Shown piece after piece: positions 1 through 6,847 of a stretch of 8,404 nt of DNA. The stretch is from the NCBI GenBank assembly GCA_017476965.1, contig JAFUXX010000411.1:1-8404 (forward strand), in the 5' to 3' direction. Within the stretch, counting starts at the first letter, position 1. Each line of letters starts with the position of its first letter. The notes under the pieces are model-generated. The model searched no databases. It was given only the letters and a program-made list of their open reading frames with translations, and was not told where the DNA came from. Both the position numbers and the translations under genes were made by a program. This stretch comes from Kiritimatiellia bacterium. Its GTDB lineage: Bacteria; Verrucomicrobiota; Kiritimatiellia; RFP12; UBA3636.

Positions 1-11
1 CCTGCTGATCC

Positions 12-33
12 GCGCCGATTCCGGTCGCGGCGC
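12..33. repeat. Weak inverted repeat downstream of the large secreted enzyme gene
   Basis: GCGCCG (12-17) and CGGCGC (28-33) form a 6-bp stem with a 10-nt loop, 16 bp beyond the stop codon of the minus-strand gene. There is no T-run on either strand, so it is a poor terminator candidate. Nothing else in bases 1-49 can be assigned. Confidence 0.2.
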
Positions 34-49
34 CGGCGAAGGGGGCATG

Positions 50-3000
50 TCAGAACGCGGGGTCGTGCGCCTCGGCGTCGCCGGACGGCGCGACGGACGA
101 GACGAAGACCTCGACGGCGTTGTCCTCGTCCCACGAATCGATCGAGAGCGGCACGTAGAGCGTCGTGCCGGAGCGCGAGAGCGGCCGGTCGATTTCCACG
201 AGGTCGCGCTCGGGGAGCCACGTGCGCAGGAACGAGCCGTCGCCGGGGTCCTCGAATTTCTTCCAGATCGCCTTGTCCGTGCGGTCGGTGGAGCCGGCGG
301 TGTTGTAGACGAACCCGGAGCCGAGGCCGGTCGTCGGGCCCACGCCGCCCTGGTTGTCCCAGACCGCGAACTTCACGAAGTGCCACCCGGACTCCTCGAA
401 GAGCAGGTGCACGAACTCGTCGCGGTTGGAGTAGCCGTTGCCGTTCATGCCGGCTTCGGCGCCGTCGATTTCGAGGTAGGTGCCGTCGTCGAACGCGTGG
501 TTCACCACGTACTCCACGCCGCCTTCGAGGAAAATCGCGCCGTCGTAGACGTAGCCCATGTGCGTCTTGTGCCAGGTCCTGCCGGCGTCGGAGAGCGGAT
601 TCGCGAGCGGCACGGTGCGGTTGTTGTACGCGGCCATGGCCGGGCCGTTGGCGATGTCCGTGTCCTCGTGGCCGTACGCGACGACGGAGAAATCGGAATC
701 CCAGTCCGTCACTTCGTGCTGCCACAGGCCGTAGTGCCAGCGCCCGGCGCCGGGGACCTGCGCCGGAGCGCCTGTCGTGGCGAATTCCACGGACCCGATC
801 AGGCCGCCGCGCGCGAGGTTGTTCGTGGCGCTCACGGTCGCGTACCAGGTGGTGGAGGACGACAGGCCGTCCAGCACGTTCACCGTCTCGGTCGCGTACG
901 ACACGCCGCGGAAGACGTACTTGCGCGTAGCGAGGGACGTCCCTGCCTCGGGCGAAACTTCGACGTAGAGGTCGAGCGACGAAGCGCCTTCGCCGAGCGT
1001 CGAAACGTCCGCCACGAGCGAAGCGGAGGAGCCGGACGCGTCGCGCACGGAAAGCACCGCGGCGGGGTGGGCCGGGTCGGCCTTGGTGCGGGCCGAAGTC
1101 ACCACCGAAGCGACCGCGCCGGAGCCGTCCGCGCCGTCGGCCACGGTCACGCGGACCCAGTACTTCACGTTGGGGTCGAGGTCGGCCGGGTCGGGCACCG
1201 CGACGGGACCCTTGGACGCGAGCGCCGCGCCGGAAACGAGCGCGACGGCGTCGCCGAAGTCTTCGCGCGTCGCGTACTCCACCGTCGCCACGCCGCGGCC
1301 GTCGGCGGGCAGCGCGAGCACTTCCACCTCGACGTGGAACGAGTGCGGGTCGTCGGCCGTCGCCACGGCCTTCACCGCGGGGGCGTCCGGCGGCAGGGTG
1401 CGGAACGCGACCATCTGCAGCGGTTCGAGCGAGAGCTCGGCCTCGGCGCCGGAGTCGAGGTCGATTTCGGCGAAATCGACGGTCTTGTAGACGTGGCCCG
1501 ACGCGCCGTCGAACTTCACCTTGCCGGAGAAGGGATGGATGTCGGTGTTGATCACGGCGTAGTAGTCGCAGGCGGGCGCGCCGTCCGACGCGTCCACGTG
1601 CCACTTGCGGACGTGGAGCGTGTCGCCCCACGAGCCGCCGCGGAGGACTTCGCCGGTCTGCGCCGGGAGCGAAAGGAAGTTGAGGTTGAACTCGCGGAAG
1701 TAGCCGGAATCGAGCTGGCCGATGTTGGTGCCGTAGAGTCGCGCGAGCATCGTCGGGTCGGAGACGGCCATCGCCCATAGTTCGGAGAGCACCACCGCGC
1801 GCCCGGCGTGGTCGTAGTCGGAGCAGAAGTAGCCCGCGATCTGCTGGCGGGCGCCTTCCTCGACGAGGCTCTTGTCCTGCAGCGCGTGCTCGTTGAGCGA
1901 GTAGTGGTGCACGAAGAACAGGTCGTCGGACGCGTTGCGGTACGCGCCCGAAACCTCGGGATCCACGACCTGGTAGACCCTGCTGTAGGGATACGACAGG
2001 CCGATGCGCTCCTGCGGCTCGCCGCGCGCCGTCGCCGCCGGGCCGTAGTTGTAGTAGTCGTCCGCGGGCTGGGCGTGGTTGCACTCCAGGCCCCAGAAGT
2101 TGGAGAAGTCGGTGTCGAGGGCGCGCGTCTTGTAGAGCGCGGCCATTTCGAGCATGTCGGAGTTGCCGGTGCGGCCGGTCATGGCCTTCCAGTCCATGCC
2201 GTTCCAGAGCGAAGACTCGTCGCCGGCCCAGATCGAAGTCGGCGGCCACCAGGAGTCCCACTGCTCGCCGGGCTCGGCGGTGCAGGAGTGGTAGAACATC
2301 CTCGCGCCGGGGATGCCGTTGGTCGTCATGTAGTCGCGCATCTCGGCGAAGAACTCGCGGCGCCGCAGGTACCACCATTCGCGGTAGCGGTTGTAGATGT
2401 CGCAGCCCCAGCGCCAGTACTGGGAGGCGAGGACGTCGTCCATCTTGCCGTTTTCGGCCACCCACTCGGCCTGCTTCTCGTTGAGCCTGTCGTGGATGTA
2501 GAGGCGCGTCACGGCGGCGGGGTCGTGCCCGTGGGCGACGAGCCAATCGGCCTCGTCGGCGGCGAAGCGCGCCACCGCGCGGTCCGAGAAGCCCATCGGC
2601 ACCTGCTGGCGGTTGCGCATCCACGCGCCGAGGAACATCCCCTCGTAGCGCGGCTCGTTGGCGAAGCGCAGGAGCGTGAGGTCGAGCGCGTCCTTGAAAT
2701 CTTCGCGCGTGCCGGGCTCGGTGAGGTCGGCGGTGGCGGCGTTGATCCAGCTCTGGTTGGACCACCCCTGCGAAGATCCGTAGCCCTCGGTGTTGAGCAT
2801 CATCGGGCGGCGCCCCTGGCTGCCCCAGCCGTACGAACCGCGGCCGCCGGAGTACTCGTAGTACGGCAGGATGTAGTGTCCCTCGGAGGCCATGAAATCG
2901 ACGATCGCCGGCCACGTTTCGGAGGACGACGCCCAGTGGTGGTACCCGTTGTAGTAGTTGGTCGTGGCCGTGACGACGGTGTTTTCCGCGATTTCGCCGA

Positions 3001-4093
3001 ACGGGCCTTCGTAGAGCGGCCCCTCGTAGGAAGTGTACTTCACCGAGTTGGTCGTGGCCTCGCCCGTCGCCGGATCGGTCGTGATCGTGCGCACCGTCTG
3101 CACGGTTTCGGTCCTGGCCGCGTACTTGCCGCCGTTGAGGGAGCCGTCGTAGGAGGAGTTCCACCCCTGCAGGTAGCCGAACTCGAACATGTCGCGCGAG
3201 ACCGTGTCCACGCCGAGCAGGGACATGAGGCGGGACTTGCAGTAGTACGCATCCTCCTTCGCGGTGCGGTAGCCCTGCATCGCGTAGTTGTCGCCCATTT
3301 CCTCGCGGAACGTCACGTGGCGGCGCGGCGCGCCGCCCGCCGGGTAGTGGATTTCGGGGCGCGCGGCGGCGAAGTCGTCCACGTGGTAGAGCTTGATCGA
3401 CCGCACCGCGACGCCGACCGAATCGGTGCTGTCCTCCTGCGGGAAGAGCGCGAAGACAACGTCGAAGCCGTTTTCGGGCAGGTCGTAGAGGTCGGCGCCG
3501 TCCTTTTTAGCCGTCTCGACCTGCTGGCACTGCTCCATCGGGAACATGACTTCCTTGAACTGCCGGAATTCGCCCGAGAGCGGGATGCCGTACGTTTCGA
3601 GGATCTGCGCCACGTAGGGCGGGCTCATGCAGTCCGGCACCGCGAAACCGGTCGCGAAGCCGTGGTGCGTCCACGTGCCGAAGTTCATCACCGTGGCGGA
3701 GCGCGGAGCGTCGTCCGGATACTCGATCACGAGCACGTAAGGATCGCTCGGCACGATCCCCTTGCCCTTGCCGATCCGCCAGCCGACCCACGAGGAGCTT
3801 TCGGCGCCGTTGGACGTCTCGGACGTCGAAACGTGCCGCATCGCGACGCACGCCTCGCCGAGGATGTTGGTGACGAACGAACGCCCCGCCGGGTAGTCGC
3901 GCCACATGTGCGTGGAATCGCCGGCGCATTCGATCGAATCGACGAGCGTCAGCTCGCCGAACTCCTCCAGCCCCGGAACGATGTCGGCCAGCGCGCCGGC
4001 GGCGGCTGTCGCGGCGAAAGCGGTCGCGAGCGCGCGCCACGCGCGCGCGGAAATCCCGGAAAGCGGCGGAAACCGGAAAAAAGATTTTTTCAT
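50..4093 (-). CDS. Large secreted glycosidase-like multidomain protein with FN3-like and PA14-like modules
   Basis: The product is 1347 residues from the chosen ATG. Residues 1-36 form a signal peptide: a KK/R-rich start, an Ala-rich core, and a likely cut after A-L-A before DIVPG. Residues about 37-241 look like a beta-sandwich of the carbohydrate-binding type (PYVLVIEYPDDAPR, then IKLYHVDDF). Residues about 260-815 are rich in Trp, Tyr and acidic residues and resemble a (beta/alpha)8 glycosidase barrel. Strand-like segments include HYILPYYEYSG (acid at E413), EGMFLGAWMRNR and FSNFWGLECNH (E670). Residues about 843-899 resemble the small beta-domain that follows many glycosidase barrels. Two FN3-like repeats follow (about 902-1005 and 1007-1109, with YWVRVTVADG and TWYATVSATNN), then a PA14-like module (about 1117-1263, with FDDGTYLEIDG). 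No cell-wall anchor or sorting tail is visible. I cannot name a GH family or prove the catalytic residues, so 'glycosidase' is inference. An upstream in-frame TTG at 4135 was rejected because it adds 14 residues before the signal peptide and lies inside the promoter spacer. Confidence 0.72.
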   Translation of the reverse strand: MKKSFFRFPPLSGISARAWRALATAFAATAAAGALADIVPGLEEFGELTLVDSIECAGDSTHMWRDYPAGRSFVTNILGEACVAMRHVSTSETSNGAESSSWVGWRIGKGKGIVPSDPYVLVIEYPDDAPRSATVMNFGTWTHHGFATGFAVPDCMSPPYVAQILETYGIPLSGEFRQFKEVMFPMEQCQQVETAKKDGADLYDLPENGFDVVFALFPQEDSTDSVGVAVRSIKLYHVDDFAAARPEIHYPAGGAPRRHVTFREEMGDNYAMQGYRTAKEDAYYCKSRLMSLLGVDTVSRDMFEFGYLQGWNSSYDGSLNGGKYAARTETVQTVRTITTDPATGEATTNSVKYTSYEGPLYEGPFGEIAENTVVTATTNYYNGYHHWASSSETWPAIVDFMASEGHYILPYYEYSGGRGSYGWGSQGRRPMMLNTEGYGSSQGWSNQSWINAATADLTEPGTREDFKDALDLTLLRFANEPRYEGMFLGAWMRNRQQVPMGFSDRAVARFAADEADWLVAHGHDPAAVTRLYIHDRLNEKQAEWVAENGKMDDVLASQYWRWGCDIYNRYREWWYLRRREFFAEMRDYMTTNGIPGARMFYHSCTAEPGEQWDSWWPPTSIWAGDESSLWNGMDWKAMTGRTGNSDMLEMAALYKTRALDTDFSNFWGLECNHAQPADDYYNYGPAATARGEPQERIGLSYPYSRVYQVVDPEVSGAYRNASDDLFFVHHYSLNEHALQDKSLVEEGARQQIAGYFCSDYDHAGRAVVLSELWAMAVSDPTMLARLYGTNIGQLDSGYFREFNLNFLSLPAQTGEVLRGGSWGDTLHVRKWHVDASDGAPACDYYAVINTDIHPFSGKVKFDGASGHVYKTVDFAEIDLDSGAEAELSLEPLQMVAFRTLPPDAPAVKAVATADDPHSFHVEVEVLALPADGRGVATVEYATREDFGDAVALVSGAALASKGPVAVPDPADLDPNVKYWVRVTVADGADGSGAVASVVTSARTKADPAHPAAVLSVRDASGSSASLVADVSTLGEGASSLDLYVEVSPEAGTSLATRKYVFRGVSYATETVNVLDGLSSSTTWYATVSATNNLARGGLIGSVEFATTGAPAQVPGAGRWHYGLWQHEVTDWDSDFSVVAYGHEDTDIANGPAMAAYNNRTVPLANPLSDAGRTWHKTHMGYVYDGAIFLEGGVEYVVNHAFDDGTYLEIDGAEAGMNGNGYSNRDEFVHLLFEESGWHFVKFAVWDNQGGVGPTTGLGSGFVYNTAGSTDRTDKAIWKKFEDPGDGSFLRTWLPERDLVEIDRPLSRSGTTLYVPLSIDSWDEDNAVEVFVSSVAPSGDAEAHDPAF

Positions 4094-4125
4094 GCGAAAA
4101 TCCCGATTCTGAAACGGTCGCCGAA

Positions 4126-4154
4126 ATTGTCGCAAAAAAATCCGATCCGGTCAA
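4126..4154 (-). promoter_or_regulatory. Sigma70-type promoter for the large secreted enzyme
   Basis: On the minus strand, TTGACC (4154-4149) is followed after exactly 17 bp by GACAAT (4131-4126). These match the consensus boxes at five and four of six positions. The spacer contains a run of seven T. The expected transcript start is near 4119, leaving about 26 nt before the ATG at 4093. The leader has no clear Shine-Dalgarno sequence, so initiation may depend on the A-rich first codons (ATG followed by six A). Confidence 0.5.
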
Positions 4155-4192
4155 CCGGGTGCCCGCCGCGCGTTTTTCCGCCGCCGCGAGGC

Positions 4193-4214
4193 CGCCGCGC
4201 CCGGAAACGCGGCG
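4193..4214. repeat. GC-rich inverted repeat between divergent promoters
   Basis: CGCCGCG (4193-4199) and CGCGGCG (4208-4214) form a perfect 7-bp stem with an 8-nt loop, CCCGGAAA. It sits between the -35 boxes of the two divergent promoters. It could be an operator-like site or a chance palindrome; chance is a serious possibility at this GC content. Confidence 0.3.
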
Positions 4215-4232
4215 CGCGGCCGCGGGAAACTG

Positions 4233-4261
4233 TTGACACGGGGGGCTTTTTGACGCACCAT
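4233..4261 (+). promoter_or_regulatory. Candidate promoter for the phytase-like gene
   Basis: A perfect TTGACA box (4233-4238) stands out in a GC-rich stretch. With a 17-bp spacer the -10 would be CACCAT (4256-4261), which matches only three positions. The predicted transcript start near 4268 would give a leader of about 45 nt. The weak -10 suggests activator dependence or another sigma factor, or that the box is fortuitous. Confidence 0.35.
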
Positions 4262-4302
4262 TGCCCCGTTGAACGTACCGACCCGCACGGTCTCCACAAC
4301 CC

Positions 4303-4307
4303 GAGGG
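4303..4307 (+). promoter_or_regulatory. Ribosome binding site of the phytase-like gene
   Basis: GAGGG lies 5 nt before the ATG at 4313 and 8 nt before a second, adjacent ATG at 4316. The spacing fits the second ATG slightly better. The two starts differ by one Met at the front of the signal peptide, so the mature protein is unaffected. Confidence 0.5.
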
Positions 4308-4312
4308 CTTCC

Positions 4313-6748
4313 ATGATGCAAAAACACGCCCCACGTCAAGATTTTGTCCGCATTCCGCGGCGCGCCGCCTTCCGCATCGCAGTTTCTCCTTCCGCGTTCG
4401 CGTTTTGCCTGCTCGCGTCCGCCGTCGCCGCCGTCTCCGCCTCCGCCGCGTTGAAGGCGGTCAACGTGTCGGAAGTGTCGCGGCCGTCGAAAAGCGGAAT
4501 CGACGGAAACATCCAGACCAGCGGCCTGACGTACGCCGGAGGCGACCTCTACTACGCGGTCGACGACGATTCCACGAACATCTGCCCGGTGGTGATTTCG
4601 GTCAATCGCGCGGACGGCAGCGTGCCGTCGGACGGAGTCAGCGTCGGGGCTTCGGTGAAAGTCCCCGTCGCGCACGACATGGAAGGTTGCGCCTACGACC
4701 CGTGCTCCGGCGGTCTTTGGATCGCGCAGGAAACAAGCGCGCTCGTCCGCGAGTTCGATCCCGTCACCGGCGCAAAACTGCGCGACGCCCCCGTGCCGGC
4801 AATCCAGAAGGATTGCTACGGCAACTTCAGCCTCGAAGCGCTCACCATTTCCGGCGACGGCAAGACGATGTGGACGTGCAACGAGGAGTCGCTCCAATGC
4901 GACGGCGAAAAATCCACTCTCACCGAAGGGACCACGGTGCGCCTCACGCGTTTCACGCGCCGGTCCGTGCGCGACAACTGGACGCCGGCCGGGCAATGGG
5001 CATACGAAACCCAGCCGATCGGCGAAGGCAAAAGCGACCAATCGCTGACCTCCAACGCCCGGTGCGGCGTCTCGGCCCTGACGGCCCTTCCGGACGGAAC
5101 GCTCCTCGTCCTGGAGCGCGGCTTCCGCAAATGGGGCTCCTTGGCCGACGATTTCAAAAACTACATCTACGTCGTTGATTTCGACGGGGCTACGGACGTT
5201 TCCGGCTTTCCGTCTCTCCTGGACGCGACGTACACCCGGGTGAAGAAGACCTCCATCTGGCAGGACATGGAGCTGAAGGCGGTCAACTACGAGGGAATGT
5301 GCCTCGGGCCGCGGCTTTCGGACGGTTCCTGCGTCCTGATCCTCATCGCGGACGGCGGCAACGGCGGCGCCAGGAAAATCATGACACTCAAACTCACCGG
5401 TCTCGGCGAATTCGAGGAGATGTACTTCGAGGACGAAGGCGATTCCGAGCCCGCGGGCGGCCCATACCGCTTCATGGCCGGCACGACGGTGGAGGCGTCG
5501 CAGTCCGGCCACGCCGGCCCCTACGAAACGAAGCTGCGGACCCACTGGACCTGGAACCTCGAAAACCACCTCGACGCCTCGACCGGCGCGCCGCTTTCCG
5601 GCGACGGCGCCGCGGCCTCGTTCGCCGTTTCGCAGGACGATTCCCTCTCCTGGGACCGCACTACCGATCCCTCCCTGACGCTTCTCGGAGCCGACTCTTT
5701 CGAGCGCTGCGAGCCCGGCGCGGAAGCGCCGGAGATCGCGGGGTGGTCCGGCGACGGCGTCGTGGCGGAGGCGGAATACTCCCCCGCCACCCCGCCCGGG
5801 TACCCGCTGCAGCTCGATTCGCACGAACGCGTGCTGCAGGTGGACGGAGAGACCGTCCGCGACTATTCCGGCGTCTCCGGCCGCGGCGCGAAGCTAGACG
5901 CGATGCTGCGCGTGACGCGCGAGCGCGAGGACGCCCCCGTCGCGGACGTCTCCGGCCAGATCGCCCTGTACTTCGGGATCGACGGCAAGCCCACGCTCCA
6001 GCACCTCTCGGCGGACGGCTCCCGCCGCCTCCGCACCGCGATTTCCGACGTCGCGAAAAACGACGGCGACTGGGTGCGCGCGTCGCTCGTTTTCGACTAC
6101 TCGACCGATCAGTCAGGCGCGGCCTGGTGCCAGGTGCGGATCGACGGCTCCCCGTGCCCCACCGCGGCCGGGGTACGCTCGCCGGCGCAGCCGGTCTCGC
6201 CGGGATCGTGGTACAGGCTCGTTTCCGCGCCGGCCCAGGCCAAGATTTCGTCGGTGGCCTTCGTCGGCACCGGCGCCGTGGACGACCTGGCCCTCTACGA
6301 AGAGCCCGGCGATTTCGAATTCGACGAAAGCGCCGGCACGACGCTGGACGGTGTGCCCTACGCGTGGCTCACCGCCAACGGCCTGCCGTGGGACGCCGCC
6401 TTCGACGCGGACGGCGACGGCTACTCCTCGTACGGCGAATACGCCGCCGGCACCGATCCCTGGGACGAAAGCGACTACCTGCGCATACTCACCGCAGGAT
6501 TCAACCCGGACGGCGCTTTCCAGATCACCTTCACGGGCAGGTCCATCCCGAGGTGGTACACGGTGCGCGAAGCGCACGACCTGTCCGAAATCGCCGAAGT
6601 CGGCGCCGAAAACCTCCCTCCTGCGGCGGGGTTCGTGCGCAAAGTCCCCGATGCCGACGGGGTCAACATCTGGCGCCAAATCGCCCCCGACGGCCCCGGC
6701 GACTCCCCGGCCAAGTTCTTCCTGGTCACCGCCACGCCTGAAAACTAA
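4313..6748 (+). CDS. Secreted phytase-like/esterase-like beta-propeller protein with C-terminal EF-hand loop
   Basis: The product is 811 residues. Residues 1-45 form a signal peptide: Arg-rich, then the hydrophobic core AFAFCLLASAVAAVSA, with a likely cut at A-S-A before ALKAV. Residues about 55-363 match the esterase-like activity of phytase family (PF13449 type) by motif recognition. The motifs, in order, are GLTYAGGDLYYAVDDDS, DMEGCAYDP with LWIAQE, SLEALTISGDGKTMW, LTALPDGTLLVLERGF and NYEGMCLGPRLSDGS; E124, E175 and E327 sit in its repeated E-G/E-A positions. Residues about 457-665 look like a concanavalin/LamG-style jelly roll ending VDDLALYEEP. A complete 12-residue EF-hand loop runs from D698 to E709 (DADGDGYSSYGE) and is followed by G-T-D-P, as in calcium-binding stalks of Verrucomicrobiota-type secreted proteins. 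A beta-rich tail (LRILTAGF to TATPEN) closes the protein. It probably acts outside the cytoplasm on phosphoesters or esters, but the substrate is unknown and classical phytase activity should not be assumed. It is divergent from the large secreted enzyme. Its frame stays open upstream into that gene's antisense strand, but nothing there looks like protein. Confidence 0.78.
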   Translation: MMQKHAPRQDFVRIPRRAAFRIAVSPSAFAFCLLASAVAAVSASAALKAVNVSEVSRPSKSGIDGNIQTSGLTYAGGDLYYAVDDDSTNICPVVISVNRADGSVPSDGVSVGASVKVPVAHDMEGCAYDPCSGGLWIAQETSALVREFDPVTGAKLRDAPVPAIQKDCYGNFSLEALTISGDGKTMWTCNEESLQCDGEKSTLTEGTTVRLTRFTRRSVRDNWTPAGQWAYETQPIGEGKSDQSLTSNARCGVSALTALPDGTLLVLERGFRKWGSLADDFKNYIYVVDFDGATDVSGFPSLLDATYTRVKKTSIWQDMELKAVNYEGMCLGPRLSDGSCVLILIADGGNGGARKIMTLKLTGLGEFEEMYFEDEGDSEPAGGPYRFMAGTTVEASQSGHAGPYETKLRTHWTWNLENHLDASTGAPLSGDGAAASFAVSQDDSLSWDRTTDPSLTLLGADSFERCEPGAEAPEIAGWSGDGVVAEAEYSPATPPGYPLQLDSHERVLQVDGETVRDYSGVSGRGAKLDAMLRVTREREDAPVADVSGQIALYFGIDGKPTLQHLSADGSRRLRTAISDVAKNDGDWVRASLVFDYSTDQSGAAWCQVRIDGSPCPTAAGVRSPAQPVSPGSWYRLVSAPAQAKISSVAFVGTGAVDDLALYEEPGDFEFDESAGTTLDGVPYAWLTANGLPWDAAFDADGDGYSSYGEYAAGTDPWDESDYLRILTAGFNPDGAFQITFTGRSIPRWYTVREAHDLSEIAEVGAENLPPAAGFVRKVPDADGVNIWRQIAPDGPGDSPAKFFLVTATPEN

Positions 6749-6813
6749 CGGGGAGAGGGCTGGGCCATCCCCGCACACCTGGCCACGGGGAGGGGGCGCA
6801 GCCCTCTCCCCGT
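6748..6813. repeat. 15-bp inverted repeat with competing inner hairpin
   Basis: The outer arms 6748-6762 and 6799-6813 are perfect 15-bp complements around a 36-nt loop. The loop holds a second near-copy of the left arm: 6786-6797 differs from 6749-6760 at one base of twelve. This copy can instead pair with 6801-6812 as a 12-bp stem with one G-U pair and a GCA triloop. A 6-bp stem 6768-6773/6786-6791 fits only inside the outer fold. The left arm starts at the last base of the phytase-like stop codon. Confidence 0.6.
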
Positions 6814-6847
6814 AGGGCCGCAGGCCCAAAAGGGACTGCGGCCCTTT
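6814..6847. terminator. Probable bidirectional terminator between convergent genes
   Basis: AGGGCCGCAG (6814-6823) and CTGCGGCCCT (6836-6845) are perfect 10-bp complements. Inside them, CCC and GGG pair around an AAAA tetraloop. On the plus strand the stem is followed by only two T, so it is a short-tract intrinsic terminator at best. On the minus strand it begins directly after the argG stop codon but has no T-run. It may serve both convergent transcripts, perhaps also protecting the 3' ends. Confidence 0.5.

Noticed and set aside
47..1780. 577-codon open frame on the plus strand
   Set aside because: It lies antisense to the large secreted enzyme. Its translation is a monotonous Val/Arg/Gly/Ala/His mix with no domain, as expected from the complement of GC-rich codons.
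3907..4112. Small plus-strand frame of 68 codons ending near the divergent promoter region
   Set aside because: It is antisense to the signal peptide and N-terminus of the secreted enzyme, is Ser/Ala rich, and has no ribosome site.
1808..4312. Plus-strand frame open for 2.5 kb upstream of and continuous with the phytase-like gene
   Set aside because: It is antisense to the secreted enzyme with Val/Arg/Ala/Gly-rich low-information sequence. The signal peptide, ribosome site and TTGACA box all point to a start at 4313.
4151..5824. 557-codon open frame on the minus strand
   Set aside because: It is opposite the well-supported phytase-like gene, Arg/Gly/Ala/Val rich, and without recognisable motifs.
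5299..6741. 480-codon plus-strand frame inside the phytase-like gene
   Set aside because: It is a frame-shifted reading of the real gene, with extreme Arg content and no domain.
6748..6847. CRISPR repeat or small insertion sequence in the convergent spacer
   Set aside because: Only two near-copies of a 12-mer exist, without regular spacers. There is no transposase gene and no target duplication, so hairpin or terminator function explains it better.
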